A DNA stretch of 56,924 nucleotides from IMG/VR virus record IMGVR_UViG_3300032895_000004, positions 1 through 56,924 of that record. The stretch is one strand, 5' to 3'. Shown piece after piece: positions 1 through 6,810 of this stretch. A model generated the notes under the pieces. The model was not told where the DNA came from. It did not search any database and saw nothing but the letters and a program-made list of their open reading frames with translations. Made by a program: the position numbers and the translations under genes. This DNA is from a virus. Position 1 is the first letter of the stretch. Each line of letters begins with the position of its first letter.

Positions 1-192
1 GGTGTCACCATCCTCCCTGACCCCTCCAATCCTGAGCATGGGCACCCAACGGCCTCGTCGGAAACGGTCCGGCGCGTCGATAGCGACCTTCATGGCGCGA
101 AGCTCATCCCCTTCCGCTTCTTCCCCGGAAACCTCTTTTTTCCCCCGGCTTGGGCGGAGTGGTGGAACGAGGTCGACAAACTCGATCAATGA
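1..192 (+). CDS. Hypothetical protein, 5' end outside window
   Basis: The frame starting at base 1 is open for 63 codons and ends in TGA at 190-192. It has no start codon, so the gene is cut by the window edge. The C-terminal part is rich in aromatic residues (FFPGNLFFPPAWAEWW) and ends EVDKLDQ. I do not recognise a family. It is one of few rightward genes and lies only in the unique 811-base left flank. A gene cut here means base 1 is not a clean genome terminus. Confidence 0.5.
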   Translation, partial: GVTILPDPSNPEHGHPTASSETVRRVDSDLHGAKLIPFRFFPGNLFFPPAWAEWWNEVDKLDQ

Positions 193-208
193 AACCACCG
201 GGGCGGAC

Positions 209-451
209 TTAGCTCGCTTGCTCGCTCTCCCGCCGCTCACGGTTCATTTTCATAAGCGCGCCACCGAGCTGGTCGAAGACCGCGCGCGTCACGATGTCGG
301 CGAACTCCTCAGCCGTCTCGGGCATTTCCCCTCGAGCCTCGAGCGACGTCCCGACACCCATCATTGTCTCGTGGAATGCCTGGATGAGATTCCCTCCGAA
401 CCACTCCGCATTTCCCTTGTCCACCGCTACCTCCCGCCTGAATCGAGCCAT
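209..451 (-). CDS. Hypothetical 80-residue protein
   Basis: Starts MARFRREVAVDKGN and ends RRESEQAS with TAA. The composition (two amphipathic, acidic helical stretches, a GGNLIQAFHE segment) is that of a compact soluble helical protein. I chose the ATG at 451 over an upstream start at 487 because the extra residues look non-coding. It is convergent with the partial rightward gene ending at 192 and occurs only in the unique left flank. No family recognised. Confidence 0.55.
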   Translation of the reverse strand: MARFRREVAVDKGNAEWFGGNLIQAFHETMMGVGTSLEARGEMPETAEEFADIVTRAVFDQLGGALMKMNRERRESEQAS

Positions 452-522
452 CGGTGTCGTCCCACGCCCAGCACAGGCCGGACCCACTTAGATTCAACCA
501 TCGGCGACAAGGCATCGGTTCA

Positions 523-612
523 TCAGTGCTGATGGGAAGCGGCGGCGATGATCGCCGCGCCGCCAAAGGTGACCAGATACCACAGCCAGCCGTAGCGATA
601 CCGGGCGGGCAT
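523..612 (-). CDS. Small single-span membrane protein candidate
   Basis: A 29-residue ORF from ATG 612: a short basic N-terminus (MPARYRYG) followed by one hydrophobic helix (WLWYLVTFGGAAIIAAA) and a polar end (SHQH). An in-frame GTG at 651 would add 13 residues. No convincing ribosome-binding site is visible, so the start and the gene itself are uncertain. Small membrane proteins of this type are common in phages and usually of unknown role. Confidence 0.35.
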   Translation of the reverse strand: MPARYRYGWLWYLVTFGGAAIIAAASHQH

Positions 613-685
613 GCGATTCCCGGTTCCCGCCTCTGCCTCGGCCCGTGTCACCGGAAGGAACGCCCGTCTGCTCAGTTCAAACGCG

Positions 686-949
686 GTGACTCTGCGTTGT
701 GAATGTGGGAAGCGGCTGGCGATGCTCCAGGTAAAGGACGGCGGTTACGGTTCAGCCGGTCCCGGAGGCGCATTCGTAGATGGCTTCTGGTATGTCCCGA
801 CACGGCGGGGACAGCCCGTCGTAGCTGACTACTGGCACCAACACACCTCCCGGTGTGGACGCGCTCCCGAGATCCGAGGGGAGCGGCTCGTGGAACTCGT
901 GCGGTCGGCACAAGCGCGGGGCGTCAAGTCGATCACCCTGCCGGATTAG
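686..949 (+). CDS. Zinc-ribbon-like protein spanning the repeat boundary
   Basis: From GTG 686 the product is 87 residues: an N-terminal LRCECGKRL pair of cysteines, a Gly-rich middle, then ADYWHQHTSRCGRAPEIRG and a helix (RLVELVRSAQARGV). The paired Cys/His suggests one bound zinc. The ORF runs smoothly across base 811/812, where the repeat begins, which supports the left join as a genuine gene arrangement. An in-frame ATG at 611 is possible but the added residues look non-coding. In the right copy only the C-terminal part survives (53415-53552). Confidence 0.6.
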   Translation: MTLRCECGKRLAMLQVKDGGYGSAGPGGAFVDGFWYVPTRRGQPVVADYWHQHTSRCGRAPEIRGERLVELVRSAQARGVKSITLPD

Positions 950-1044
950 CCGGGCATCAGCACCCGACCGAACGAGTCTGCCAAGTCTCGGTCGCACCAG
1001 ACGACAGGTTGGCCCAAGCCCGAATAGGGGGCCGGACAGCCGGT

Positions 1045-1485
1045 CTAGGCGGCCGCGGCGATCAAAAGTTCCGCAGAGGTTGTCTCTGAGGTGTGACGCC
1101 GGAGGAGATGCTCGCGAGTGTGGGTGGCGAAGCGGTACGTGCACCCCTTCTCCATGCCACCATCCTCGATAAGCCGAGCCAACAACACTCCAACGGTCTC
1201 GTCGGCGCTCAGAACAGCCGGTCCGTGACTCCCGTGATCGCAGTCGCCGGGCACCCGCGACAACGAAACGATCATGAGGGCGTTGGACACAGGAACCACC
1301 AAGTTCGCCACGCCCCCCGACGCTTCGACCTCGGCCAGTGCGTCAGCGATCCGGTCCGAGCGGAGTGCCGGAACCACCGGAATCGACCCGTCGGGCGCGC
1401 GCTTCAGGAGGTCCGTGAACTCCGGCTCGATCATCTTCCGGGCGATCAGCGCGGTAAGACCGCCGCGTTCGCCGTCCTCAGGCAT
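1045..1485 (-). CDS. Hypothetical 146-residue protein (left copy)
   Basis: Start taken at MPEDGERGG (1485), which overlaps the 3' end of the upstream gene by 8 bases; a longer frame to 1752 is antisense noise. The protein has an N-terminal helix (LTALIARKMIEPEFTDLL), an alternating hydrophobic core (SGGVANLVVPVSNALMIVSL) and an Ala-rich end. No family recognised. An identical copy lies at 53648-54088. It converges on the rightward zinc-ribbon gene ending at 949. Confidence 0.65.
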   Translation of the reverse strand: MPEDGERGGLTALIARKMIEPEFTDLLKRAPDGSIPVVPALRSDRIADALAEVEASGGVANLVVPVSNALMIVSLSRVPGDCDHGSHGPAVLSADETVGVLLARLIEDGGMEKGCTYRFATHTREHLLRRHTSETTSAELLIAAAA

Positions 1486-1849
1486 CCTGCCACCTTGTGA
1501 GCTCCGCCGAGAGCTGTGTCTCGGCCAGTGCTTCTGCTGTGCGTGTATATACATCCTCGAGCGATCCGGGAGCAATCGGCCCGACCTGCCTGGGTATACC
1601 CGGGTCTGCGGTACGGCAATGCTCCCTGCGCCAGAGGCTGCCCTCCTCCGACCACATCTCAACGACCTCCCGATAGATAGGACTGCCGGACATCGTCTTG
1701 AGTGCGATGTGAAAGTACACCAATTCTCCCTGTTCACGGGCCATGTGGACATCCAGCCGATGTGCCTCCATCCCCAAGGTGCCCACTTTGAGCCGGAACG
1801 GGTGCAGCTCCGGGCCCTCCCACCCCGGAAGACTCATGGTGTCGCACAC
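1478..1849 (-). CDS. Hypothetical 123-residue protein (left copy)
   Basis: Begins MCDTMSLPGWEG (1849); the internal ATG at 1837 is an equally good start. The sequence is mixed alpha/beta with a central HMAREQGELVYFHIALKTM strand region and an acidic helical C-terminus. It overlaps the next gene by 8 bases, so the two are probably translationally coupled. No family recognised. Identical copy at 54081-54452. Confidence 0.65.
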   Translation of the reverse strand: MCDTMSLPGWEGPELHPFRLKVGTLGMEAHRLDVHMAREQGELVYFHIALKTMSGSPIYREVVEMWSEEGSLWRREHCRTADPGIPRQVGPIAPGSLEDVYTRTAEALAETQLSAELTRWQDA

Positions 1850-1873
1850 TAGTTGACCAGGGAAAACGGCGGC

Positions 1874-2065
1874 CTAATTCGGACATAGAGCCTTCCCGCC
1901 CGGATCACCGTCTGGAAGCCGCGGAGGCTTGGGCAGCCCAGCCAACGTCCTCCCCAGCGAGGCGGCCAGTTCCTGATCGCGCTGCTCGAGGGCGTGCGGG
2001 TACACCCGAAGGGTGATCGACGGGTCGGCATGGCCGAGCCGAGCCCCAACCGTGACGGCTCGCGC
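1874..2065 (-). pseudogene. C-terminal remnant of a tyrosine recombinase (integrase)
   Basis: The frame ending in TAG at 1874 reads VGARLGHADPSITLRVYPHA then LEQRDQELAASLG. This is the C-terminal active-site signature of phage tyrosine integrases: the LGH box with its His, and the Tyr nucleophile in VYPHAL about 10 residues later. Only about 60 residues remain; upstream in the same frame comes the TGA stop of an unrelated zinc-ribbon gene (2066-2068), so the catalytic Arg regions are absent. It cannot be an active integrase. It suggests descent from a temperate phage. An overlapping 66-residue frame is a shadow. Second copy at 54477-54668. Confidence 0.75.
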
Positions 2066-2294
2066 TCATGCCATCTGGCCTTCGTCTTCGAGAGGCAGTA
2101 GCTCGTCCCTCAACCTGAATGTGCCGTGACCGCACCACCGACAGGTAGATCCGAACCCGAAGTCGTCGGAGTGGAACTGCATGGCACTCTTGCGCTGGCA
2201 CTCGGGGCAACGGCGAGACTCGGCTGATCGCCTTGCAGCCGTCCGGCTGTTGGCGGTAGCGGTGCGGACGTTCCCGTTCTGAAAAGGTAGCCAT
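2066..2294 (-). pseudogene. Zinc-ribbon protein gene with apparent single-base frameshift
   Basis: The coding frame reads RRCPECQRKSAMQF, then CRWCGHGTFRLRDELLP and ends EGQMA, a typical two-CxxC zinc ribbon (CPEC and CRWC). This frame has no start codon before a TAG at about 2297. An ATG at 2294 (MATF) lies one frame off; removing one T from the TTTT run just after it joins MATF to QNGNVRTATANSRTAARRS and restores one continuous protein. Either a homopolymer indel error or real decay. The same state is in the second copy (54669-54897). Confidence 0.65.
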
Positions 2295-2296
2295 AT

Positions 2297-2854
2297 CTAT
2301 AAGAGTCCCTGAGCGTCCGGACCGTGACAGTCGTCGGGAGATTTCTCGGGAAACTTCTGTGGATTTAGTGCGGCCCGAAGATTGGCTAGCACCTTAGTCC
2401 ACGTCGGACCCCCGTCGCGGGTGTCAGCCCAGTCCACTACGGCTTGACCAACTTTCCGCAGCCGGTCCCGCTCGGCTTGGAGGCCGCTGGCACGGTGCCA
2501 CTGCTCGTTCGCGCTGGTCCTAGCCTCAGTCAACATCTGCTGAAGCGTGACCCTCTCGGATTCGGAGTGAGCGAGATCACCCTTTGTCTGTCGCCACCCC
2601 AACTCGGCCTGGTTCCGCTCGGCCACCAGGGCGTTGAAGGAGCGGTTGAACAACCGAGCGACCATGAGAGCCGTGGCCTGTGTCTCGGCACAGATGACGC
2701 AGTGATCTCCGGCCCAGTTGTTGTCGCAAGAGTGGTCCGAGGCGAGCGACTTCACGAGGTCCTGCTCCTCGCGGATGGCCTGTTCGAGAGCAGCGGTGCG
2801 GACCGCCTCCTCGACCCGTTGCGTAAATGTGGACGATGAAACCGGATCAGGCAT
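2297..2854 (-). CDS. Helical protein with Cys/His cluster (left copy)
   Basis: Start taken at MPDPVSSST (2854), overlapping the methyltransferase stop by 8 bases; a longer frame to 3016 is out-of-frame noise. The 185-residue product has long charged helices (EEAVRTAALEQAIREEQDL; NRSFNALVAERNQAELGWRQ; a Q/E-rich coiled-coil-like middle) and a CDNNWAGDHCVICAE cluster that could bind zinc. Possibly a DNA-associated structural protein; no family recognised. Second copy at 54900-55457. Confidence 0.7.
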   Translation of the reverse strand: MPDPVSSSTFTQRVEEAVRTAALEQAIREEQDLVKSLASDHSCDNNWAGDHCVICAETQATALMVARLFNRSFNALVAERNQAELGWRQTKGDLAHSESERVTLQQMLTEARTSANEQWHRASGLQAERDRLRKVGQAVVDWADTRDGGPTWTKVLANLRAALNPQKFPEKSPDDCHGPDAQGLL

Positions 2855-4130
2855 GGGCCACCTCCGGGTACTCGATCTCGACGAGCCACATGCCGACGCG
2901 CTGCCGGCCGAGCTCGGCGTTGCGCTCGTCCAGGTCGATCCCGATGGCGTCGCGGCCGTGGCCAGTGGCGACGGCGAGAGTGGTCCCTGAACCGGCGAAG
3001 GGGTCAAGCACGACACCGTTACGCCAGGAGTCGTGGCCGCAGTCCGACCATCCGAGGGTCAGGCGCTCTGAGAAATCAGGAGCGTCCGTCGATGAGCCAG
3101 CCCTTGCATGGCGCTGGGGATCTCCGAGCGTTCGGTGCCCGTTGCCAGTGCTGTTGACGTGCTCCACCAGACGCCGGCTGGGTTCGCCACAGACCGTGCA
3201 GACCCGGCGCGGGCACATCGCCTCGATGGGCGTCACGCACAGGTCGGACGGGAAGGCGGCGTAGTGGCTGCCTTTGTAGGGCTCAGTGGGGATCACCCAG
3301 TAGTCGAGGGGTGGCGCTCCGGCTGGATGCGACGGCACTCGGGTCTGGTAGTTCGCCGTCTGGACCTCGACCGGGTCGCCGTGCTTGGGCCCGTTGGTCG
3401 TGCGGAACCGCTGGTCGACTGCCTCGGTGCGGACCGCGTCCATATCGAAATACCGCGTGCGGCTCTTGCAAGCGATCGTCAGATAACTCGTGGCCGGTCG
3501 GAACTTGTCGCTGAGCGCGCCGACAGGAGGGTTCGGGCGGCACCAGGCGACCACGTTGCGGACCCGCCAGCGGTCGGTCTGCCGTCCTGTGAGCGCGTTG
3601 AACCCGTAAGACAGAGCGACGGCGAACAGTTCGGGGACGAGCACCTTGGACTTGTCGAGTGGCCAGCCGTCCCTGTCGGACCGCGTGCGTCCGGGTCCGG
3701 TGCGCTCGCCCGCGCCGGGTTGGTTATACGCCGTGTTCATAGGCTTCGCTCGAGCCGCCCGGGCTTTTGTTGCGCTCCCGTCAAACGTCGGCTGACCGGC
3801 ACGCATCGCCCAGGTCCCGTTGCTCGGGTCGGCCGGGGTGTAGTCCCCACCAGCACCACCGGAACCGCTGTAGGTGTCCCCGAGCTCGACCACGATGGAG
3901 CCGTGCGGAGCCAGCACCCGCTCGAGCGCCTCGATCACGTCAAGCAGGGTGTCGAGATACTCGCCGGGCGTCGGCTCTGACCCGATCTCCTTGGCCTTAT
4001 CCGGGTGGTCCTTGGGCAGGTAGGAGCGCAGAGCCAGGAAGGGCGGTGAGGTCATCACCAGGTCGACCGAGGCGTCTGGCAGCTTCGCCAGTGCATCGAA
4101 CACGTCGCCCACGATGTAGCGGGCGGTCAC
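2847..4130 (-). CDS. DNA methyltransferase, beta-class amino-methylase (N4-cytosine / N6-adenine)
   Basis: 427 residues from GTG 4130. The catalytic motif IV, TSPPF (residues 27-31), precedes the S-adenosyl-methionine-binding motif DPFAGSGTT (residues about 376-384), the order that defines the beta class. Between them lie a target-recognition region and a CPRRVCTVCGEP cysteine cluster with a later CGH, probably a structural zinc site. TSPP[YF] fits transfer to an exocyclic amino group; the recognition sequence cannot be read. No restriction partner is adjacent, so it is likely an orphan methylase protecting or marking phage DNA. Second copy at 55450-56733. Confidence 0.9.
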   Translation of the reverse strand: MTARYIVGDVFDALAKLPDASVDLVMTSPPFLALRSYLPKDHPDKAKEIGSEPTPGEYLDTLLDVIEALERVLAPHGSIVVELGDTYSGSGGAGGDYTPADPSNGTWAMRAGQPTFDGSATKARAARAKPMNTAYNQPGAGERTGPGRTRSDRDGWPLDKSKVLVPELFAVALSYGFNALTGRQTDRWRVRNVVAWCRPNPPVGALSDKFRPATSYLTIACKSRTRYFDMDAVRTEAVDQRFRTTNGPKHGDPVEVQTANYQTRVPSHPAGAPPLDYWVIPTEPYKGSHYAAFPSDLCVTPIEAMCPRRVCTVCGEPSRRLVEHVNSTGNGHRTLGDPQRHARAGSSTDAPDFSERLTLGWSDCGHDSWRNGVVLDPFAGSGTTLAVATGHGRDAIGIDLDERNAELGRQRVGMWLVEIEYPEVAHA

Positions 4131-4270
4131 GACGGGCCCTTAGCGGGAGAGTCCATACCCCGGCTGGACACTGGCGCCGAACCTGGGCGAGCGTCCTCGC
4201 GGATAGCCCCCTCTCCCGCAGGAGATTCTACCTGGTCAGGGGCGGTTATCGGTCGCGGTAAGGCGCGCAC
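4127..4270 (-). CDS. Possible 47-residue leader ORF before the methyltransferase
   Basis: An open frame ends in TGA overlapping the methyltransferase GTG (GTGA) and can start at GTG 4270, with GGGAGG four bases upstream inside the preceding gene. The product would be Pro/Ser/Ala-rich with no recognisable fold. Within it lies an inverted repeat (GCGGGAGAG at 4143-4151 and CTCTCCCGC at 4211-4219), so this stretch may be a structured leader and not a gene. Confidence 0.3.
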   Translation of the reverse strand: MRALPRPITAPDQVESPAGEGAIREDARPGSAPVSSRGMDSPAKGPS

Positions 4271-4389
4271 GCCGCCTCCCACTGATCGTCGGTCACGCTG
4301 TCGGGCTCGGCGAGCTCGGCGTCGAGAACAGCCCACAGGCGACGTTCGGCCTCGTCCCGCGGTCTACTGGAAGTGAAAGAAACCGTCAT
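4246..4389 (-). CDS. Small 47-residue protein
   Basis: MTVSFTSSRPRDEAERRLWA then an acidic helix (LDAELAEPDSVTDDQWEAA) and a YRDR end, stop TAA at 4246. The start ATG overlaps the stop of the upstream gene by 4 bases (ATGA, 4386-4389). Codon use matches its neighbours. Function unknown. The right repeat copy contains only the part up to base 56924. Confidence 0.6.
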   Translation of the reverse strand: MTVSFTSSRPRDEAERRLWAVLDAELAEPDSVTDDQWEAACAPYRDR

Positions 4390-4613
4390 TCGGCCAACTC
4401 GCATATGCGCCAAAGGCGAGCCATGAAGGAACGCACCGCCTCGCGGATTTCGGGATCGTTCAGCGGGTCAGTCCACCCAGAGTCGGGCGAATCCCACGGC
4501 CTCAGGTTCCCCGGTGGGCCAAACCCGTTCCGAGCCATCACAGCCCGAATCCGCATGGGACGTTGAAGATCGCCCTCGCTTAGGACGAACTCAGGCAGCG
4601 GTTGAACCGTCAT
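4386..4613 (-). CDS. Hypothetical 75-residue protein
   Basis: MTVQPLPEFVLSEGDLQRPM leads into a Trp/Pro-rich middle and a C-terminal helix (REAVRSFMARLWRICELAE). It is bracketed by ATGA overlaps on both sides (4386-4389 and 4610-4613), so it belongs to a translationally coupled run. No family recognised. Confidence 0.65.
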   Translation of the reverse strand: MTVQPLPEFVLSEGDLQRPMRIRAVMARNGFGPPGNLRPWDSPDSGWTDPLNDPEIREAVRSFMARLWRICELAE

Positions 4614-4924
4614 GGCGCAGCCAACCAGTCGTCAACGATGGCCTCGGCTTGCTCGACTACGTGCTCCTCATCGAACGCCTGGTGGATCGCCTCGTCACTG
4701 AAGTAGTGCAGCCCCCACCAGTCAGGGATCGGCACCTGACGGTCACCGTGCCACCGCTCCCCTTCGGGCTTACGGTCCCAGACGTGGAACGGCGGCTCCC
4801 AGCGGTCCCGACACTCCAAGATCGACGCCGGGTTACGCAGCGCCGGGCGGGGGGCCTCTGAGCCGAGGATGGCCCAACCCCAGACCAAGACCTGAGTGCG
4901 CCAATCGGGGAGCAGATCAGGCAC
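4610..4924 (-). CDS. Hypothetical Trp-rich protein
   Basis: I favour GTG 4924 (VPDLLPDWRTQ), which overlaps the upstream stop by 8 bases; an in-frame ATG at 4954 would extend it by 10 residues. The sequence is rich in Trp and ends in an acidic helix (HQAFDEEHVVEQAEAIVDD). No family recognised. Confidence 0.6.
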   Translation of the reverse strand: MPDLLPDWRTQVLVWGWAILGSEAPRPALRNPASILECRDRWEPPFHVWDRKPEGERWHGDRQVPIPDWWGLHYFSDEAIHQAFDEEHVVEQAEAIVDDWLAAP

Positions 4925-5228
4925 CGACCCACACTCCCTCGCGAAAGAACCCATGTGTCCCGCAGCCCTCAGGCGGCACGCAGTAGATCGACGGGCTGAC
5001 GGTCAGTGGCTCCCTCGACACCAGCGTCCAGCCTTCGCCACCGAGCGGAAGCATCGTGTGAACTCGGTGGCCACCCAGGGCCGTTGAACAGTCGTGGAAC
5101 CACCAGACGTGCTCGCCGTCATCGTCAAGGATGCAGTTCGGCGGCTCCCCCGTCATCGGGTAGAGCACGTCGTTTCGAGGAGGCACCTGGTCGCCCGCGT
5201 TTCTTCCAGGAGTACTTCGCTCAGTCAC
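4917..5228 (-). CDS. DUF6527-like small protein
   Basis: 103 residues. The middle reads GEHVWWFHDCS, GWTLVSREPLTVSPSIYC and ends CGTHGFFREGVW. The SPSI-C ... CG-HG-F-G pattern, with paired Cys/His, resembles the DUF6527 family as I remember it; this is pattern memory, not a search. The conserved Cys/His could bind zinc. It overlaps its neighbours by 8 bases on both sides. Confidence 0.55.
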   Translation of the reverse strand: MTERSTPGRNAGDQVPPRNDVLYPMTGEPPNCILDDDGEHVWWFHDCSTALGGHRVHTMLPLGGEGWTLVSREPLTVSPSIYCVPPEGCGTHGFFREGVWVGA

Positions 5229-5397
5229 GACTCGCCTCCAACCGCGCGCGCTCCCTGCGGCTCTCGCCCCTGCGCTGGTCGATGAGCGCGAGCTGCTCGT
5301 CGGCGGACCGAGTGCGGCGCCTCTCTTTGAGCATCAGGGCCTTCTCCTGGCGACGTTCACGCCACTTCGGCCAGTTCTTGCGGAGATGATTACTCAC
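5221..5397 (-). CDS. Small, highly charged helical protein
   Basis: 58 residues from GTG 5397, whose GTGA overlaps the stop of the secreted-protein gene. About a third of residues are Arg or Lys (KWRERRQEKALMLKERRRTR), followed by a D/E/Q stretch; predicted to be one long amphipathic helix. It could bind nucleic acid, but no family is recognised. The longer frame to 6183 is antisense noise. Confidence 0.55.
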   Translation of the reverse strand: MSNHLRKNWPKWRERRQEKALMLKERRRTRSADEQLALIDQRRGESRRERARLEASRD

Positions 5398-6098
5398 GAC
5401 GGCCCCACGGTGAAGGAACTGGCCGATGATACCGGCCCGGTGATCGCGCCGGGAATCTGATTGTCCACGTAATAGAGCCCGTATGCGTAGTAGCCGTAGA
5501 GCGGCACCCCATCGGAGCCCTGGGTAAACAGCGGGGCGTTCAGCGACGTGCCGGCATCCGAGATGGTGACGTCGGGGAACGGCGAAGGTGGCGTGCCAAG
5601 GGTGGGGTTGGTCTCCACGATGAACAGCGCCCCGGTGCACGTCGTGTCCGGTACGGCGGCCTTGGCCGACCACGACTTGGCGGTGGTCTCGTTGTCGAAC
5701 ACCACCGTGGCCCCTTGCGTCGAGTAGGTGGGGGCCTGGATGAACACCTCGATGGTTTGGCCCGGTGAGCACAACGTGGGCGGCGCATACTGCGTCTCGC
5801 CGTTGTACTCGTCGGTGGAGTAGTAACAGTCGGCGGCCGGGCCCGAGGCGTCCTCCACGCCGGCCTGCACATAGGTGGCGAAGGTGTCGTCGGTGGACTG
5901 ATAGTCGACCCACGCCGCCACCCCGGGGAAGTCGGGCACCGTGAACGTCGCGTAGACGGTCGACACCGGCCCGCTGTAGGCGGTGTTTGCCGAGTAGCCG
6001 TCGACGTCGTAGGACACGCTGGCTCCCGCGTGCGCGCCGCCGATCAGCGCCATGACGGATACCGCCACGACGGCGACGAGACTTCGGATCACTCTCAT
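5394..6098 (-). CDS. Secreted eqolisin (peptidase G1)-fold protein
   Basis: 234 residues with a classical signal peptide: MRVIRSLV, a hydrophobic core, then GGAHAGA as likely cleavage region. The mature part follows the order of G1 (eqolisin) proteins: STVYATFTVPDF, a Trp strand, YVQAGVE (site of the catalytic Gln), YYSTDEYNGETQ, CSPGQTIEVFI, VVFDNETTAKSW and ALFIVE. In active members I know, the last block reads AEWIVE; here the first Glu, which I take as catalytic, is Leu, so the protein may be a non-catalytic jelly-roll. A good ribosome-binding site (GAAAGGAAA) precedes the ATG. A secreted protein is unusual here; it may act on the cell surface or wall. Confidence 0.6.
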   Translation of the reverse strand: MRVIRSLVAVVAVSVMALIGGAHAGASVSYDVDGYSANTAYSGPVSTVYATFTVPDFPGVAAWVDYQSTDDTFATYVQAGVEDASGPAADCYYSTDEYNGETQYAPPTLCSPGQTIEVFIQAPTYSTQGATVVFDNETTAKSWSAKAAVPDTTCTGALFIVETNPTLGTPPSPFPDVTISDAGTSLNAPLFTQGSDGVPLYGYYAYGLYYVDNQIPGAITGPVSSASSFTVGPS

Positions 6099-6367
6099 GG
6101 GTGTTTCCTTTCTGGGATGACGAGCCGGTCCCGGATTGGGAACGGCTTGACGTTGGGTAGCACCAACGTTCCATGCTCGACAAGCAGCGGGGGCTGAGAC
6201 ATGACCTCGCCCAGCCGCTCGACGTAGCGAACTACTGATTCCACTGGCAGGGGGTGATCGACAACCCGGCCGTCGCCGGTGAAGAAGATCAGGTGGAACG
6301 TGCGCTCGTCACACACGAGACAGTGGTCCTTGGCAAACGCGTACCCGGCCGATGCCATCGAAGTCAT
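6095..6367 (-). CDS. Hypothetical protein with CxxC
   Basis: ATG 6367 overlaps the upstream stop (ATGA); an in-frame ATG at 6373 is also possible. The 90-residue product contains KDHCLVCDERTFHLIFFTGD, a CxxC followed by beta strands, and ends RDRLVIPERKHP. It overlaps the eqolisin-like gene by 4 bases. No family recognised. Confidence 0.6.
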   Translation of the reverse strand: MTSMASAGYAFAKDHCLVCDERTFHLIFFTGDGRVVDHPLPVESVVRYVERLGEVMSQPPLLVEHGTLVLPNVKPFPIRDRLVIPERKHP

Positions 6368-6810
6368 TTCCATTGGTCTCGCTCCCTCCAAGTCGCGCGA
6401 TCGTCTGGACACTCCAACCGCAGGCGCAAACCGCACGCTCGAGCTGTCGGGTACTCCTCGTCGGACAGCGGCACGTACAGGTGGCCGACCATCGACTTGG
6501 GGTTCCACCACCACCACTCGCCGCGCCCGGTGGCTCCCACCCCGACCAGGGCCAGGCGGGCAAACCGCTGGATGGTCACCAGATCGGCCTCACGTGCCCT
6601 GTAGAGGCCGACTTCGTACTTCCGGGGCCTCAGAGCCGTCAGCCACGCAGCGACGTGCCAGGAGCCACCACAGACCCCCTCCACGGTCAGCATGATCCCG
6701 AGTCGCTGGTCTCGTCCGAGCGGGTGAACCTTGGTCCACGGACTGAGCGAGAAGTGATGACGCGGCAACGGGTGGTTGAGCGCGTAGGTGCGTTGTTGCT
6801 CGATCCTCAC
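6364..6810 (-). CDS. Hypothetical 148-residue protein
   Basis: GTG 6810 (VRIEQQRTY) overlaps the upstream stop as GTGA; a longer frame to 6927 is noise. The protein is mixed alpha/beta, with a four-Trp run (GEWWWWNPKSM) and VGHLYVPLSDEEYP, and ends in charged residues. No family recognised. Part of the coupled run 4.2-8.6 kb. Confidence 0.6.
   Translation of the reverse strand: MRIEQQRTYALNHPLPRHHFSLSPWTKVHPLGRDQRLGIMLTVEGVCGGSWHVAAWLTALRPRKYEVGLYRAREADLVTIQRFARLALVGVGATGRGEWWWWNPKSMVGHLYVPLSDEEYPTARACGLRLRLECPDDRATWRERDQWK

Larger units (their letters stand above)
812..4321. repeat. Left copy of 3,510-base direct repeat
   Basis: Every base and translated protein I compared matches 53415-56924 at a constant offset of 52,603. 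The match begins at CAGCCCGTCG (812); the preceding base differs (a at 811, c at 53414) and the flanks are unrelated. The block holds the 3' end of a zinc-ribbon gene, two hypothetical genes, an integrase remnant, a frameshifted zinc-ribbon gene, a coiled-coil-like protein, a DNA methyltransferase and part of a 47-residue gene. It is not at the window's left end, so a simple terminal repeat does not explain it. Confidence 0.97.

Noticed and set aside
1849-2049. 66-residue ORF over the integrase remnant
   Set aside because: The neighbouring frame has a clear LGH...Y integrase signature; this one does not.
4142-4219. tRNA-like fold in the methyltransferase leader
   Set aside because: The outer stem and a 3' hairpin with tRNA-like spacing are present, but there is no D-arm, no anticodon stem and no normal seven-base T-loop.
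812-4321. Simple long direct terminal repeat of a linear virion genome
   Set aside because: The left copy starts 811 bases inside the contig and base 1 cuts a gene, so the repeat is not at both ends.
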